DNA of 64,000 nt from Burkholderiaceae bacterium (GTDB lineage Bacteria; Pseudomonadota; Gammaproteobacteria; Burkholderiales; Burkholderiaceae_B), in contig JAMNXR010000005.1 in NCBI GenBank assembly GCA_023653055.1, forward strand, positions 117,175 to 181,174, written 5' to 3'. Below, piece after piece: positions 37,224-48,506 of this stretch. The position numbers and the translations under genes are program-made. Position 1 is the stretch's first letter. The number at the start of each line of letters is the position of its first letter. The notes beneath the pieces are model-generated. The model did not search any database. It was not told where the DNA came from and saw only the letters and a list, made by a program, of their open reading frames with translations.

Positions 37224-37239
37224 AGGCATCAAAATTGCT
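37224..37239 (+). promoter_or_regulatory. Sigma-54-type promoter of the urease operon
   Basis: AGGCATCAAAATTGCT matches the -24/-12 consensus TGGCAC-N5-TTGCW: GG at 37225-37226 and GC at 37237-37238 are exactly 12 bases apart, with TTGCT intact. The start site would fall at about 37250, immediately before the first ureD ATG, implying a very short leader or a slightly later start codon. Confidence 0.65.
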
Positions 37240-37250
37240 AGTATGTATCT

Positions 37251-38120
37251 ATGAACGTTCTTGAGTCTGTGTCTACGCCAAGTTGGCTCGCCCGACTGGA
37301 GCTTGATTTCAACGTTGCCTCTGTGCAAGGCGAAGGCTCGACTGCGCGCGGAGGATTGCGAACCAACTTAACGCATCTACATCTGGGGCCGTTGCGTATT
37401 CAAAAAGCACTTTATCCAGAGGGACCTGGACTGTGTCATGCCATCATCGTGCATCCACCCGGCGGGATTGCAGGCGGTGATCGACTTGAGGTTCAGTTAC
37501 AAAGTCAGGCGCAAAGCCAGGCGCTCGTGACAACGCCTTCTGCGGCGAAGTGGTACGGCACAGATTTATCAGTGCCTGCCACGCAAAATATTGAGATTGA
37601 TTTAAAAGGGCAGTTGGAGTGGTTGCCGCAAGAAACGATTGTCTTCGATCGGGCGAGAGTAGCCTCAGAGATTTCAGTCAACGCGACTGAAACCGGGGCG
37701 ATGCTGGGATGGGACCATCTGATTTTTGGTCGTCGTGCCTCTGGAGAGACATTTACGACTGGGTGCTTTACGCAGTCTCTTAGGGTCAAGCTCTCGCAAC
37801 AATTAGTGTGGCATGATCGTTTAGTACTCAAGGGGGATGACCCCTTGTTTAGTTCTCCGATTGGTCTGAGGGGGCATTATGCGTTTGCCACTGTCTGGGC
37901 GATTTTGGCCGAACCTCATGCTTGGACAGAGACATTGCTTGAGACGGTTCGTACGCAAAGCCCTCAGGTCGCCTGGACAGTATTACACCCCAGGCTGCTG
38001 GTGGGGCGTTTGCTGGTGGAACCCTTGCAATTAAAAGGCTTGCTTGAACAGGCCTGGTGCACGTTACGACCTATTGTTTTAAATCGCTCAGCCCTTCCTC
38101 CCCGACTCTGGGCAACATAA
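37251..38120 (+). CDS. ureD: Urease accessory protein UreD
   Basis: 289 residues. UreD is the scaffold that binds apo-urease and receives the UreFG complex for nickel insertion. Typical segments: [50 protein letters not shown], and [14 protein letters not shown]. The ATG at 37251 coincides with the predicted transcription start; a GTG at 37269 is an alternative. First gene of ureDABCEFG. Confidence 0.94.
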   Translation: MNVLESVSTPSWLARLELDFNVASVQGEGSTARGGLRTNLTHLHLGPLRIQKALYPEGPGLCHAIIVHPPGGIAGGDRLEVQLQSQAQSQALVTTPSAAKWYGTDLSVPATQNIEIDLKGQLEWLPQETIVFDRARVASEISVNATETGAMLGWDHLIFGRRASGETFTTGCFTQSLRVKLSQQLVWHDRLVLKGDDPLFSSPIGLRGHYAFATVWAILAEPHAWTETLLETVRTQSPQVAWTVLHPRLLVGRLLVEPLQLKGLLEQAWCTLRPIVLNRSALPPRLWAT

Positions 38121-38134
38121 ATTTAGGAGTTTGC

Positions 38135-38437
38135 ATGGATCTCACCCCTCGCGAAAAAGATAAGTTGTTGATTTTTACGGCAGCCTTGTTGGCTGAGAGA
38201 CGTTTGGCAAGAGGTCTCAAGCTGAACGTACCCGAAGCGATCGCCTTGATTACGGCAGCGATCATGGAGGGCGCGCGTGACGGTAAAACCGTGGCGACTT
38301 TAATGGCAGAGGGACGCAACGTGTTGACACGCGCAGACGTCATGGAGGGCATCCCGGAAATGATTCCGGATATTCAGGTCGAAGCGACGTTTCCCGACGG
38401 CACCAAACTTGTCACCGTACATCAACCTATTCAGTAA
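38135..38437 (+). CDS. ureA: Urease subunit gamma UreA
   Basis: 100 residues, the standard gamma-subunit length, starting at the ATG at 38135 with AGGAG nine bases upstream. It begins [22 protein letters not shown] and contains [21 protein letters not shown], both highly conserved. Structural part of the (UreABC)3 enzyme that hydrolyses urea to ammonia and carbamate. Followed by ureB after nine bases. Confidence 0.97.
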   Translation: MDLTPREKDKLLIFTAALLAERRLARGLKLNVPEAIALITAAIMEGARDGKTVATLMAEGRNVLTRADVMEGIPEMIPDIQVEATFPDGTKLVTVHQPIQ

Positions 38438-38446
38438 GGAGCAGAC

Positions 38447-38776
38447 ATGGAAATAACGCCGATGATTCCGGGACAAATGTTGGTCCAAGACGGTGAAGAC
38501 ATTGAAATCAATGTGGGTCGAACGCGGCTCAGCCTTACCGTGGCCAATACTGGCGACCGGCCTGTGCAGATCGGCTCACATTTTCATTTTGCCGAGACCA
38601 ATGCTGCGTTGCATTTTGATCGTGCGGGTGCGCGCGGCTTTCGCTTGAATATTCCTGCAGGAACGGCGATTCGTTTTGAACCCGGACAAGAACGTGTGGT
38701 CGAGCTGGTCGCCCTCAGCGGTGATCGGGTTGTGTATGGATTTTCTGGCGCAGTCATGGGGAGTCTGGATCAATGA
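38447..38776 (+). CDS. ureB: Urease subunit beta UreB
   Basis: 109 residues. Conserved segments [39 protein letters not shown] and [16 protein letters not shown] identify UreB. Its stop overlaps the ureC start by four bases (ATGA), so the two are translationally coupled. It covers part of the active-site flap in the assembled enzyme. Confidence 0.97.
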   Translation: MEITPMIPGQMLVQDGEDIEINVGRTRLSLTVANTGDRPVQIGSHFHFAETNAALHFDRAGARGFRLNIPAGTAIRFEPGQERVVELVALSGDRVVYGFSGAVMGSLDQ

Positions 38777-40485
38777 AAATTTCTAGACAAGCGTATGCTG
38801 AAATGTTTGGTCCGACGACGGGCGATCGTATTCGACTGGCTGACACGGCGCTTTTTGCGCGCGTAGAAAAGGACTTTACGATTTACGGTGAGGAGGTCAA
38901 GTTTGGCGGTGGCAAAGTGATCCGTGACGGCATGGGGCAGTCGCAGCGTATGAGCGCGGACTGCGTTGACACCGTGCTGACCAATGCTTTGATCATCGAT
39001 TACTGGGGCATCGTAAAGGCCGATATCGGGATTAAAAATGGTCGCATCTCGGGGATCGGTAAAGCCGGTAATCCGGACATTCAACCGGGTGTGACGATTG
39101 TAATTGGCCCTGCCACTGAGGTCATCGCAGCCGAGGGCATGATCGTGACGGCCGGTGGGGTGGACAGTCATATTCATTTCATCTGTCCGCAACAAATTGA
39201 AGAGGCCTTGTGCTCAGGTGTGACGACCATGATTGGTGGTGGTACAGGCCCTGCAACCGGAACGTTTGCCACGACGGTGACCCCGGGTCCGTGGCACTTG
39301 GCACGTATGCTGCAGTCGCTCGAATCCTATCCCATCAATATTGGTTTGTTGGGTAAGGGCAACGTTTCTCTGCCCGGTCCATTGCATGAGCAAATCGAAG
39401 CGGGGGCGGTAGGCTTAAAACTGCACGAGGACTGGGGCAGTACACCTGCAGCAATCGACAACTGCCTGACGGTGGCAGATCAGACCGATACCCAGGTGGC
39501 GATCCATACCGATACACTCAACGAGTCGGGCTTTGTCGAGGCAACCTTAAAAGCGATTGATGGCCGAGTGATTCACACGTATCACACGGAAGGTGCGGGT
39601 GGCGGTCATGCGCCCGATATTATTCGCGTGTGTGGTGAGCAAAATGTCCTGCCTTCCTCGACCAATCCAACGCGGCCTTACACCATCAATACGCTGGATG
39701 AGCATTTGGATATGTTGATGGTGTGTCACCACCTCGATGCCTCGATTGCCGAGGATATCGCCTTTGCAGAAAGCCGGATTCGTCGTGAAACGATTGCGGC
39801 CGAAGACATCCTGCACGATATCGGCGCGTTTTCGATGATTTCTTCAGATAGTCAGGCGATGGGGCGCGTCGGTGAGGTCATCATGCGGACATGGCAGACT
39901 GCGCACAAAATGCGGGAGCAGCGCGGCTCGCTGAGTGAGGCAGGTTTTTCTGATCCTGCGACGAGCGATAATGCACGTATCAAACGCTATATCGCCAAAT
40001 ACACGATCAATCCCGCGCTCACGCACGGTATGGCGCATGAGATCGGTTCAATCGAGGTGGGTAAATGGGCGGATCTGGTGTTGTGGCGTCCTGCATTTTT
40101 TGGTGTGAAGCCCTCGACCGTGATCAAGGGTGGTCAGATCGCGATGGCGGCGATGGGCGATCCTAATGCATCGATTCCGACACCACAGCCTGTACATTTT
40201 CGACCACAGTTTGGTGCGTCTGCACGCGGCATCGAAACGAGTTGTATCACCTTCATGTCTGGTATCTCAGTGCAGCGCGGCTTGCATCAAGAGCTTGGTT
40301 TACGGAGACAGATTTCGACCGTCCAGGGCACGCGTTCGGTCACCAAGGCCGATATGAAACTCAATAGCGCAACACCGCACATCACGGTGAGTCCTGAAAA
40401 CTACAAGGTCTATGCGGATGGGGTGTTGCTGGACTGCCCACCTGCGCAGGTACTGCCCATGGCGCAGCGTTACTTTTTGTTTTAG
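38773..40485 (+). CDS. ureC: Urease subunit alpha UreC (catalytic)
   Basis: 570 residues, full length. It carries the two-nickel site: the metal His pair in [10 protein letters not shown], the carbamylated Lys in [12 protein letters not shown], the metal His residues in [11 protein letters not shown] and [14 protein letters not shown], the flap motif MVCHHLD with the catalytic His, and the Asp ligand region [11 protein letters not shown]. All are intact, so the enzyme should be active once loaded with nickel. Confidence 0.98.
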   Translation: MKISRQAYAEMFGPTTGDRIRLADTALFARVEKDFTIYGEEVKFGGGKVIRDGMGQSQRMSADCVDTVLTNALIIDYWGIVKADIGIKNGRISGIGKAGNPDIQPGVTIVIGPATEVIAAEGMIVTAGGVDSHIHFICPQQIEEALCSGVTTMIGGGTGPATGTFATTVTPGPWHLARMLQSLESYPINIGLLGKGNVSLPGPLHEQIEAGAVGLKLHEDWGSTPAAIDNCLTVADQTDTQVAIHTDTLNESGFVEATLKAIDGRVIHTYHTEGAGGGHAPDIIRVCGEQNVLPSSTNPTRPYTINTLDEHLDMLMVCHHLDASIAEDIAFAESRIRRETIAAEDILHDIGAFSMISSDSQAMGRVGEVIMRTWQTAHKMREQRGSLSEAGFSDPATSDNARIKRYIAKYTINPALTHGMAHEIGSIEVGKWADLVLWRPAFFGVKPSTVIKGGQIAMAAMGDPNASIPTPQPVHFRPQFGASARGIETSCITFMSGISVQRGLHQELGLRRQISTVQGTRSVTKADMKLNSATPHITVSPENYKVYADGVLLDCPPAQVLPMAQRYFLF

Positions 40486-40493
40486 GAGCGTTC

Positions 40494-41069
40494 ATGGCAA
40501 TCATGTTGACCACGCGGATTCCTGCTTCCGCGCAGGCGCACATAGACGTAGCGCATTTGCCTGTGCTTGAGCTGACCCTTGAGGATCGGCAGCGTTCGCG
40601 CTTAGCCGCGATGCTGCCCAATGGGCGCGCTGTGGCAGTGATCCTTGCGCGCGGCGAATCCATGCAGCACGGCGATCTGCTGACCGGAGAAGCCGGCGAG
40701 CATGTTTTGGTCCAAGCGGCTGAAGAGGCGCTGATGCGGATTCGCGCCAACAATCCTTTTGAACTAATGCGGATCGTGTATCACTTGGCCAACCGTCATG
40801 TGCGGGCGATGTTGCTGCCCGACGCGGCCCTGATCGAGCCAGATCAAGTGTTAGCAGACTTGGTCAGGCGGTTAGGTGGAACGGTGGAGACTACGCTCCA
40901 ACCATTCATTCCTGAAGGGGGCGCGTATTCAGGTGATGCCGGTGCACAGGCGCACGCACACCACCATCATCAACATCCAAGCGAATGTGGGGTGGAATTG
41001 CAGGATGAAGCGATGGGTCAGATCGGCGAACAACTTTCGATTGCAGCCCATGCGCGATCCAAAACTTAA
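40494..41069 (+). CDS. ureE: Urease accessory nickel chaperone UreE
   Basis: 191 residues. The N-terminal peptide-binding domain is followed by the metal-binding domain (about 80-150, NPFELMRIVYHLANRHVRAML with the conserved His). The C-terminal tail is His-rich (QAHAHHHHQHPSECG), which stores nickel. It delivers nickel to UreG. It overlaps the ureF start by 20 bases. Confidence 0.94.
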   Translation: MAIMLTTRIPASAQAHIDVAHLPVLELTLEDRQRSRLAAMLPNGRAVAVILARGESMQHGDLLTGEAGEHVLVQAAEEALMRIRANNPFELMRIVYHLANRHVRAMLLPDAALIEPDQVLADLVRRLGGTVETTLQPFIPEGGAYSGDAGAQAHAHHHHQHPSECGVELQDEAMGQIGEQLSIAAHARSKT

Positions 41070-41730
41070 CGCGCTACTGTCGGCCTTGCATTTGGCGAGC
41101 CCGGTTTTGCCAGTAGGTGGCTTTGCGTATTCGCAGGGTCTAGAGCAAGCGATCGAGGACCGCTGGGTCACCGATATGGAGCAGGCCTATGTTTGGATCC
41201 GAGATGGTCTGTTACTCAATCTCGCCCGACAAGAGTTGCCATGGTGGCTGCAGTGTTATCACGCAGCCTCCCATCAGCAATGGGACGTGTTACTCGACGG
41301 CAATCAACAGTTGAGCGCAATGCGTGAAACGGCAGAGTTGCGTCTGGAGTCCCTGCAAATGGGGTATTCGATGGCCAAATTGTTTGCGCAGTGGCCATCG
41401 GCTCAGGCGCTCGCTGCACTCAAGGGGGTGACGTGGTCTTACCCCGCGGCGTATGCTGCGTTGGCAGCATGCACGGGCATTGAAAAAGAAACGGCCTTGG
41501 CCGCTTACCTTTGGAGTTGGGTAGAAAACCAAGTGCTTGCTGCGATTAAAACAGTCCCCTTAGGTCAGATCGAAGGTCAGCAATTACTGCACCGTCTCAA
41601 AGACGATATCGCGGCGGCTTGTGAGGTTGCACAGTCAACCAGCACAGTTGAGGCAGGTTCAGCACCTTTTGGTCTCGCACTGGTCAGTTCGCGTCATGAA
41701 ACGCAATACAGCCGCTTATTTAGAAGTTAA
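41050..41730 (+). CDS. ureF: Urease accessory protein UreF
   Basis: 226 residues from the ATG at 41050, giving the normal length and start ([23 protein letters not shown]). The frame extends upstream through ureE without similarity. Family marks: [20 protein letters not shown], and near the C-terminus [22 protein letters not shown]. UreF with UreD and UreG forms the activation complex. Overlap with ureE implies coupled translation. Confidence 0.93.
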   Translation: MRDPKLNALLSALHLASPVLPVGGFAYSQGLEQAIEDRWVTDMEQAYVWIRDGLLLNLARQELPWWLQCYHAASHQQWDVLLDGNQQLSAMRETAELRLESLQMGYSMAKLFAQWPSAQALAALKGVTWSYPAAYAALAACTGIEKETALAAYLWSWVENQVLAAIKTVPLGQIEGQQLLHRLKDDIAAACEVAQSTSTVEAGSAPFGLALVSSRHETQYSRLFRS

Positions 41731-41758
41731 AAATTCAAGATCACCAAGGAATACATCC

Positions 41759-42373
41759 ATGACACAACAATCCAATCCTTTGCGCGTCGGTATCGGCGGA
41801 CCCGTTGGGTCGGGCAAGACCACCCTGGTGGAAGTCCTCTGCAAAAAAATGCGCGATCAGTACAAACTTGCGGTCGTGACCAATGACATCTACACCAAAG
41901 AAGACGAACGTCTGCTGGTCGCAGCAGAGGCTTTGTCTGCGGACCGCATCATGGGTGTAGAAACAGGCGGCTGCCCACATACGGCGATCCGTGAGGACGC
42001 TTCGATTAACCTCGAAGCGATTGATCGGATGCAAAAACGATTCCCTGATCTGGATCTGATTTTTATCGAGTCGGGTGGCGATAATTTAGCGGCTACTTTT
42101 AGTCCAGACTTGTCGGACCTGACGATTTATGTGATCGATGTGGCGGGTGGTGAAAAAATTCCTCGCAAGGGTGGTCCTGGCATCACACGCAGTGATTTAT
42201 TGGTAATCAACAAAACAGACCTGGCCCCGTATGTGGGTGCCAATCTTGATGTGATGCGCCACGATACAGCACGTATGCGTGTTGACCGCCCCTGGGTAAT
42301 GACCAATTTAAAAACCGGTGAGGGTCTAGATGAGGTCATTCGCTTTATCGAGAAAGCGGGATGCTTGATTTAG
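41759..42373 (+). CDS. ureG: Urease accessory GTPase UreG
   Basis: 204 residues from the ATG at 41759 (AAGGA upstream). P-loop [15 protein letters not shown], the nickel-binding CPH motif in [28 protein letters not shown], and the guanine-specificity [11 protein letters not shown] are present. It hydrolyses GTP to drive nickel transfer into urease. Last urease gene; its stop is two bases from the convergent roxA stop. No dedicated urea or nickel transporter lies beside the operon. Confidence 0.97.
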   Translation: MTQQSNPLRVGIGGPVGSGKTTLVEVLCKKMRDQYKLAVVTNDIYTKEDERLLVAAEALSADRIMGVETGGCPHTAIREDASINLEAIDRMQKRFPDLDLIFIESGGDNLAATFSPDLSDLTIYVIDVAGGEKIPRKGGPGITRSDLLVINKTDLAPYVGANLDVMRHDTARMRVDRPWVMTNLKTGEGLDEVIRFIEKAGCLI

Positions 42374-42375
42374 TT

Positions 42376-43578
42376 TCACTTACGCACAAGATGGACCCAG
42401 CCATCGTCAATCCAGTCTGCAAGCGCGTCGAGTGCCTCTTGGGAAAGGCGCTTGGCTGAGGGGTCAGTGCCAGCGAGTTCACGCTCATCGGCGAGTCGCT
42501 TGAGACCTGCCTCGGCTTTGACGTTGGCGGGCTCGCCATTGATAAAAAGCTGTTGATTACGGTAAAGCATCCGTGTGCGTCGATCCAGCGCCCAGTGTGT
42601 ATAGGCAGGGGTATCTTGGGTGGACGCTTCATCTTCGTCCATGTCTATCGCGAGCGGACTGTCAAAGACAGCCGCTTGGTTAGGCTCGGTGAGCCAGCAA
42701 CCGAGAAAGCGGGTAGCTAAAGCGTGGTCAAAGCGAATCTTGTTTGCTGCCGCCATCGCAGCCTCGGTCAAACGTTCGGGGAGCTCCGCGGGATGTGCGA
42801 CCGCAGGCTGACTCGGATCGCGGTAAAACGTGTTGAGTGCTGGGCCTGGAAGGGGAGGTTCGCCGTATGGGCCGCTCGCAACACCCGCGCGTGACAAGAT
42901 TTGATCCGCTGCAGCCTCGAGCATGCCGCGTGCAAGCGCTGCCTCATCGGGTGCACGAAAGCCAATGGAGATCGTCATGCAATCATCAAGTGCGATGCCA
43001 TCATGCGCCGCTTGCGGGGGGAGATACAGCATATCGCCTGGCTCCAGCACAAACTCTTGCTCAGGCTCAAAGTTTTGCAAAATCTTGAGTGGCAAACCTG
43101 GCACTAAAGACAAGTCTTTTTGTTGACCAAATTTCCAGTGACGACGACCCTCGGCTTGCAAAAGAAAGACGTCATAGCTGTCGTAATGCGGACCCACGCC
43201 ACCCCCTGCTGTGGCCATGCTGATCATTAGATCATCGAGACGCGCATCTGGCACAAAGCGAAACTGATTCATGAGCGAACAGGCCGCATCATCGTGAATA
43301 TCAACGCTTTGCACCAACAGCGTCCAGTGTGTTTCCGACATTTTAGGCAGGCGACTAAACGGTCCAGCCTCCATATTCCAATCGTTTTTGTCGCGCCAGA
43401 TCAGTTTGGACTCGACCTCATCGCGTTTACTCATTTTTTTAAGCGTTGCCATCGAGACGGGCGGCTTAAAGTTTTTGAACGCCTGACGGACAAGCAAGGG
43501 CTTGCGCTGCCAGTAAGTCTTCATGAATTGTGAAGGCGTAAGTCCACCCAACAGGGCGAGAGGTTGATCCGTGCGCAT
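42376..43578 (-). CDS. roxA: RoxA/YcfD-type JmjC ribosomal protein arginine hydroxylase
   Basis: 400 residues. This 2-oxoglutarate/Fe(II) oxygenase hydroxylates an Arg of ribosomal protein L16. The cupin core shows the iron-binding HxD in GVGPHYDSYDVFLLQ and the third ligand in YLPPQAAHDGIA; the C-terminal winged-helix region follows (RLADERELAGT...LADWIDDGWVHL). It follows mutS by nine bases on the same strand and is likely cotranscribed. Confidence 0.9.
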   Translation of the reverse strand: MRTDQPLALLGGLTPSQFMKTYWQRKPLLVRQAFKNFKPPVSMATLKKMSKRDEVESKLIWRDKNDWNMEAGPFSRLPKMSETHWTLLVQSVDIHDDAACSLMNQFRFVPDARLDDLMISMATAGGGVGPHYDSYDVFLLQAEGRRHWKFGQQKDLSLVPGLPLKILQNFEPEQEFVLEPGDMLYLPPQAAHDGIALDDCMTISIGFRAPDEAALARGMLEAAADQILSRAGVASGPYGEPPLPGPALNTFYRDPSQPAVAHPAELPERLTEAAMAAANKIRFDHALATRFLGCWLTEPNQAAVFDSPLAIDMDEDEASTQDTPAYTHWALDRRTRMLYRNQQLFINGEPANVKAEAGLKRLADERELAGTDPSAKRLSQEALDALADWIDDGWVHLVRK

Positions 43579-43587
43579 AAAAGAGAC

Positions 43588-46242
43588 CTAAGGCAATAAA
43601 TTTTTAAGTTGATAAAGCGCGTCGAGCGCTTCACGTGGACTGAGCGTGTCGGGATCCAGCTCGTTGACGGCTTGCTGGAGGGCCACCTGCGCATCTGCGA
43701 GCTCTGTGGCGATTTGCGTCATGCTTTCAGCGGCGATGACTTCACCAAACAAGCCGAGTTGAGGCGTGGGTGCGCCCTGGGATTCCAGTCGCTCAAGCTC
43801 GCGCGCTGCATGTCGGATCACAGCTGCGGGTACCCCAGCACGCTGTGCAACTTGAATACCGTAACTGCGACTCGCTGGGCCGTCTTTGACCTCATGTAAA
43901 AACACGATGCCGGAGGGGGACTCCGCTGCAGCCAGGTGCACATTGGCTGTGTTGGGCTGCTCGTTGGGCATGCGGGTAATTTCAAAGTAGTGTGTTGCAA
44001 ACAGCGTCAGGGCACGATTGTGCGTGACAAGGCGCTGTGCGATCGACCAAGCAAGCGCCAGGCCGTCATAGGTCGAGGTGCCACGACCGATTTCATCCAT
44101 CAATACCAGACTGTTCGCCGAGCTCGACGCTAAGATCGCGGCCGCCTCGGTCATTTCCATCATAAAGGTGGAGCGTCCGCCTGCTAGATCGTCGGCTGCG
44201 CCGATACGCGTAAAAATACGATCCAGCGGACCGATGGACGCGGCGCGTGCCGGCACAAAGCTTCCGATTCGGGCGAGCAAGGCAATCAAGGCGACTTGGC
44301 GCATATAGGTGGATTTACCACCCATGTTTGGACCGGTGATCACAAGCAAGGCTCGGTGTGGATTCAGGCTGCAACTATTGGGTGTAAAACGTTCGATCGA
44401 GCGCTCCACAACAGGATGACGACCTGCTGTAATTTCGATCGCAGTGTGATCGAGCAAACTTGGTGCGACCCATTCGTGATGCTGTGCGTGATGTGCGAGC
44501 GCTACCAGCACATCAAGCTCCGCGCACACACTGGCGCAGTGAGACAAGGCCTGCGCCATCGGCATCAATGCTTGTAACACTTGTTCATACAGCCATTTTT
44601 CTCTTGCGAGCGAGCGGTCTTGCGCGGAGAGGACTTTGTCCTCCCATGACTTCAGCTCAGGCGTGATGTAGCGCTCAGCGTTCTTAAGCGTTTGGCGACG
44701 GCGATAATCCTCGGGCACCTTGTCGGACTGTGCGCGACTGACCTCGATAAAAAAGCCATGTACACGGTTGAACTCGACACGCAAGGTCGAGATGCCTGTG
44801 CGTGCACGTTCGCGCGCTTCTAGCTCTAATAAGTAAGCGCCGTTGTCGGTAGAAATCCCACGCAGCTCGTCGAGCTCGGCATCATAGCCATTCGCAATGA
44901 CGCCGCCATCTCGGACTTGTACGGCTGGCTCGATATCAATGGCTGCACACAACAAGCGCTCCATATCAGGCGGTGGTAACAAGTGTTGAGTAATTTCTTG
45001 CAGACGTACACAATCACTTGCTTCTCCAGACTGAGCGGAGGCAATGAGCATTTGTAGCTGAGGTAAGGCACTCAAGGCATCGCGCAGACTCGCGAGTTCG
45101 CGGGGCCTGACTGAAAGGAGCGCGATACGGGTGGCAATGCGTTCGAGATCGGGCAGTGCGTTTAATGCTTGGCGCAGCGAGTCCAATACTGACGTTGCAT
45201 GCAGGAGTTCGGTGCGCGAATTATTGGCTTGCATGAGTGCAGCAATCGCGTGTTGGCGCGCCAGAACGGGTGCATTGTCTCGCAAGGGATGATGGAGCCA
45301 GCGTCTCAAGAGACGCGCACCCATCGGCGTGCGACAACTATCCAGGATCGAAAAAAGTGTCGGTGCTTCTTCGCCAGATAATGTGCGCGTCAATTCGAGA
45401 TTGCGACGTGTGGCTGGATCCATCAGCACATATTGGCTGGCGCGATCTGCAGTCAGCGATTGAATATGTGCCAGTCCTTGGGCTTGAGTGCGACCTGCAT
45501 AACGCAAGAGCGCACCTGCCGCGCAAATGGCTGTCGGGAGATCATCCACATCAAAACCGGAGAGCGATTGCGTGTGGAAATGCGCCAGCAGTTGCGCTTG
45601 GGCTTGCTCTGTTTCAAAGTGCCAGGGTGGGACGCGCGTCGTGGCGCAGTTGAGGCTCACGTTGAGTTCGACATCGTCTGCGTAAATAATCTCAGCCGGC
45701 TCGATGCGGTGAAGCTCAGAGTCTAGGGCTTCGGGTGCACACTCTGTGACTTTGAATTCACCGCTGGCGAGGTTGAGCCAGGCTAAGCCTGCGCGTGGCG
45801 TTTTGCCTTTGCGAGAGATAAACACCGCCGCTACACTGCGGTCTGATTTGGCGGGTAAGAGCGCTTCGTCGGTGAGTGTGCCCGGTGTGACAATGCGGAC
45901 GATCTTGCGTTCAACGGGACCCTTGCTTGTGGCGGGGTCGCCGATCTGTTCACAAATTGCGACCGAGACACCTGCAGCAACGAGTTTGGCCAGATATTGT
46001 TCGGCTGCATGATAGGGCACACCTGCCATTGGGATGGGGGCACCATTTGAGGCGCCGCGACGTGTCAGTGTCAGGTTTAATAATCGCGCGCCGCGCTCTG
46101 CATCCTCGTAAAACATCTCATAAAAGTCGCCCATGCGGTAGAGCAGCAACAAAGGACCCGCCTCAGCCTTGAGACGCAGGTATTGCTGCATCATGGGGGT
46201 GTGTTGCTCGGTTGGAGCGGGCGTCAGGGCATCGTCTTGCAT
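43588..46242 (-). CDS. mutS: DNA mismatch repair protein MutS
   Basis: 884 residues from the ATG at 46242, which gives a normal MutS start ([21 protein letters not shown]); the frame is open 72 codons further but that part is unlike MutS and runs into the divergent gene's promoter. It binds mismatches via the N-terminal domain ([17 protein letters not shown], with the Phe-x-Glu wedge) and has ATPase motifs [13 protein letters not shown] and [14 protein letters not shown]. All domains are present; repair should be functional. Confidence 0.96.
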   Translation of the reverse strand: MQDDALTPAPTEQHTPMMQQYLRLKAEAGPLLLLYRMGDFYEMFYEDAERGARLLNLTLTRRGASNGAPIPMAGVPYHAAEQYLAKLVAAGVSVAICEQIGDPATSKGPVERKIVRIVTPGTLTDEALLPAKSDRSVAAVFISRKGKTPRAGLAWLNLASGEFKVTECAPEALDSELHRIEPAEIIYADDVELNVSLNCATTRVPPWHFETEQAQAQLLAHFHTQSLSGFDVDDLPTAICAAGALLRYAGRTQAQGLAHIQSLTADRASQYVLMDPATRRNLELTRTLSGEEAPTLFSILDSCRTPMGARLLRRWLHHPLRDNAPVLARQHAIAALMQANNSRTELLHATSVLDSLRQALNALPDLERIATRIALLSVRPRELASLRDALSALPQLQMLIASAQSGEASDCVRLQEITQHLLPPPDMERLLCAAIDIEPAVQVRDGGVIANGYDAELDELRGISTDNGAYLLELEARERARTGISTLRVEFNRVHGFFIEVSRAQSDKVPEDYRRRQTLKNAERYITPELKSWEDKVLSAQDRSLAREKWLYEQVLQALMPMAQALSHCASVCAELDVLVALAHHAQHHEWVAPSLLDHTAIEITAGRHPVVERSIERFTPNSCSLNPHRALLVITGPNMGGKSTYMRQVALIALLARIGSFVPARAASIGPLDRIFTRIGAADDLAGGRSTFMMEMTEAAAILASSSANSLVLMDEIGRGTSTYDGLALAWSIAQRLVTHNRALTLFATHYFEITRMPNEQPNTANVHLAAAESPSGIVFLHEVKDGPASRSYGIQVAQRAGVPAAVIRHAARELERLESQGAPTPQLGLFGEVIAAESMTQIATELADAQVALQQAVNELDPDTLSPREALDALYQLKNLLP

Positions 46243-46356
46243 AGGGTTTTTATCGGGTGGTGCAGCTTGTCTAGCGAAGCCTTTAGTGTAAGCCACGGAG
46301 ATGAAAGACTTCTCTATAATGAGCCAAATAATTTTGACCGCTAACAAGGTAAAAAA

Positions 46357-47037
46357 ATGATCTCTAAAATCGTGCCTGATTTGCAGGCAGCCATGGCAGG
46401 CATTCAGGACGGATCGACCGTTCTGATCGGCGGCTTTGGCGGTGCAGGGCAGCCCCATGAACTGATTGATGGCTTGATCGAGCAGGGTGCACGTGAGCTG
46501 ACGATTGTCTGCAACAACGCGGGTTCGGGCGATACCGGTATCGCAGCCTTATTGGCCTCTGGTCAAGTGCGCAAGATCATTTGTTCGTTCCCCCGTCAGT
46601 CCGACTCCCATGTATTTGACGGTCTCTATCGTGCCGGCAAGCTCGAGTTAGAACTTGTGCCACAAGGCACGCTCGCTGAGCGCATTCGTGCCGGCGGTGC
46701 CGGAATTGGCGGTTTCTTTACCCGTACCGCGGTGGGGACGCAACTGGCTGAGGGCAAGGAAGTTCGCCACATTGATGGCCAGGACTATATATTGGAAGGC
46801 CCGATCAAGGCCGACGTTGCGGTGATCCGCGCGCACCGTGCCGATCGTTGGGGCAACTTGGTCTATCGCAAAACGGCACGCAACTTTTGTCCGGTGATGG
46901 CGACTGCTGCCAAACTGACCATTGCGCAGGTCAGTGAAATCGTCGAGCTCGGCGAGCTCGACCCCGAAGCGATCGTCACGCCTGGCGTCTATGTCAAGCG
47001 CGTTGTGTGTATTCCAGCCAAAGCAGCCAAAGGTTAA
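46357..47037 (+). CDS. 3-oxoacid (3-oxoadipate or acetoacetate) CoA-transferase subunit A
   Basis: 226 residues. The CoA-binding glycine motif is in [17 protein letters not shown]; the partner active-site subunit follows four bases later. Together they move CoA from succinyl-CoA to a 3-oxoacid such as 3-oxoadipate (PcaIJ) or acetoacetate (ScoAB). No other aromatic catabolism gene is nearby to decide between them. A TATAAT sequence at 46315-46320 suits a promoter -10 element. Divergent from mutS. Confidence 0.92.
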   Translation: MISKIVPDLQAAMAGIQDGSTVLIGGFGGAGQPHELIDGLIEQGARELTIVCNNAGSGDTGIAALLASGQVRKIICSFPRQSDSHVFDGLYRAGKLELELVPQGTLAERIRAGGAGIGGFFTRTAVGTQLAEGKEVRHIDGQDYILEGPIKADVAVIRAHRADRWGNLVYRKTARNFCPVMATAAKLTIAQVSEIVELGELDPEAIVTPGVYVKRVVCIPAKAAKG

Positions 47038-47040
47038 TGT

Positions 47041-47679
47041 ATGAAACGTATCTCCAGAGATGAGATCGCCGCACGGGTGGCGCGCGATATTCCAGAAGGC
47101 GCAATCGTCAACCTTGGTATCGGCTTGCCGACCAAAGTCGCCAATTATTTACCTCAAGACAAAGACATTTTTCTGCAAAGTGAAAACGGTGTGTTGGGCA
47201 TGGGTCCCGCTCCCGCCGCTGGCGAAGAAGACTGGGACTTGATCAATGCAGGTAAACAGCCTGTGACCTTGTTGGCGGGTGGAAGTTATTTCCATCATGC
47301 GGATTCGTTCGCCATGATGCGTGGCGGCCATCTGGACATTTGCGTGCTGGGTGCGTTTCAGGTTGCGGTCAATGGCGATCTGGCTAACTGGTCCACGGGT
47401 GAGCCTGATGCGATTCCCGCAGTCGGGGGTGCCATGGATTTGGCTGCTGGTGCGAAAGATGTGTTTGTCATGATGGAATTGCTCACCAAAGACGGTCAGA
47501 GCAAGCTCGTCAAACAGTGCACGTATCCCTTGACTGGCTTAGGGTGTGTGTCGCGCGTCTATACGGATATCGCCGTCTTTCAGATCGAGCCCGGTGGCGT
47601 GGTGCGCGTGGTTGACGACGTGTCAGGCGCGGGTCAGGACGAACTGCGTCGCTTGACTGGACTAGATCTGGTTTTCTAG
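47041..47679 (+). CDS. 3-oxoacid CoA-transferase subunit B
   Basis: 212 residues. The catalytic Glu is in FLQSENGVLGMGPAPAAGEED, and NLGIGLPTKVANYL and GGSYFHHADSFAMMRGGH are family hallmarks. It forms a heterodimer or heterotetramer with subunit A just upstream. Specificity for 3-oxoadipate or acetoacetate is not determinable from sequence alone. Confidence 0.93.
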   Translation: MKRISRDEIAARVARDIPEGAIVNLGIGLPTKVANYLPQDKDIFLQSENGVLGMGPAPAAGEEDWDLINAGKQPVTLLAGGSYFHHADSFAMMRGGHLDICVLGAFQVAVNGDLANWSTGEPDAIPAVGGAMDLAAGAKDVFVMMELLTKDGQSKLVKQCTYPLTGLGCVSRVYTDIAVFQIEPGGVVRVVDDVSGAGQDELRRLTGLDLVF

Positions 47680-47708
47680 GTTTTAGGTTGAGCGCGTGGT
47701 TGAGTCAA

Positions 47709-48458
47709 TTACTCATCCACAATCTTGGTGAGTTTTTGAGAGTCCAGGGGAGGTGAGGCATCCAGAGTTTTGGAGCCCATCGCCTCAAGCGACTGACACA
47801 GGCTCGAGATACGGGCATCTTGGCGCGCCACATGTGTGATGAGCTCGTTGAGCACCTTGTTTAATGGATCCGCCGCACTCGGATCGACTGCGTAGGCGGC
47901 ATTCAACACTGCGGGCGCTGAGGGCGCTGCATGTTCCTCACTTTCTTTTTCTATCACGCGCGCAGGATTGCCTACTGCGGTCGCATGCGCTGGAACGGGT
48001 TTAGTCACCACAGCGTTTGAACCAATGCGCGCACCATCTCCAACTAAAAAACCACCTAGCACTTGGGCGCCTGCACCCACGACAACACCTTTGCCTAACG
48101 TGGGGTGCCGCTTAGCGCCCTTGTAGAGCCGCGTACCGCCTAGTGTGACACCCTGATAGATGGTGCAGTCATCGCCGATTTCCGCGGTCTCGCCGATCAC
48201 GACACCAAAGCCGTGATCGATAAAAACGCGCCGACCGATTTTTGCGCCAGGATGGATTTCAATCCCTGTCAACATGCGGCTCAGATGGGCGACGAAGCGT
48301 CCCAACCAATAAAAGTGTGCCATCCACAAGCGATGAGCCAGACGATGCACCATGATGGCGTGCAAACCTGGATAGCAGGTGAGCACCTCGAGCTTGCTGC
48401 GCGCGGCAGGGTCTCGCTCCAAAATACAGGCTACATCTTCGCGTAGATTTTTAAACAT
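47709..48458 (-). CDS. cysE: Serine O-acetyltransferase CysE
   Basis: 249 residues. It makes O-acetylserine, the first step of cysteine synthesis. After an N-terminal helical part, a left-handed beta-helix of hexapeptide repeats runs from [25 protein letters not shown] to [22 protein letters not shown]. The catalytic His-Asp pair lies around [10 protein letters not shown] and TLGGT. The short family form (the CysE of Gram-positives) ends near residue 175; the remaining ~70 residues are a less conserved tail with a coiled-coil-like end. Confidence 0.92.
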   Translation of the reverse strand: MFKNLREDVACILERDPAARSKLEVLTCYPGLHAIMVHRLAHRLWMAHFYWLGRFVAHLSRMLTGIEIHPGAKIGRRVFIDHGFGVVIGETAEIGDDCTIYQGVTLGGTRLYKGAKRHPTLGKGVVVGAGAQVLGGFLVGDGARIGSNAVVTKPVPAHATAVGNPARVIEKESEEHAAPSAPAVLNAAYAVDPSAADPLNKVLNELITHVARQDARISSLCQSLEAMGSKTLDASPPLDSQKLTKIVDE

Positions 48459-48506
48459 AATTGTGATGCTACCGCAGGGATGGATAACCGCTCGTTAGTA
48501 ACCAGA

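Noticed and set aside
46243..46458. 72-codon N-terminal extension of mutS
   Set aside because: Unlike MutS and overlapping the divergent CoA-transferase start and promoter; ATG at 46242 gives the family start.
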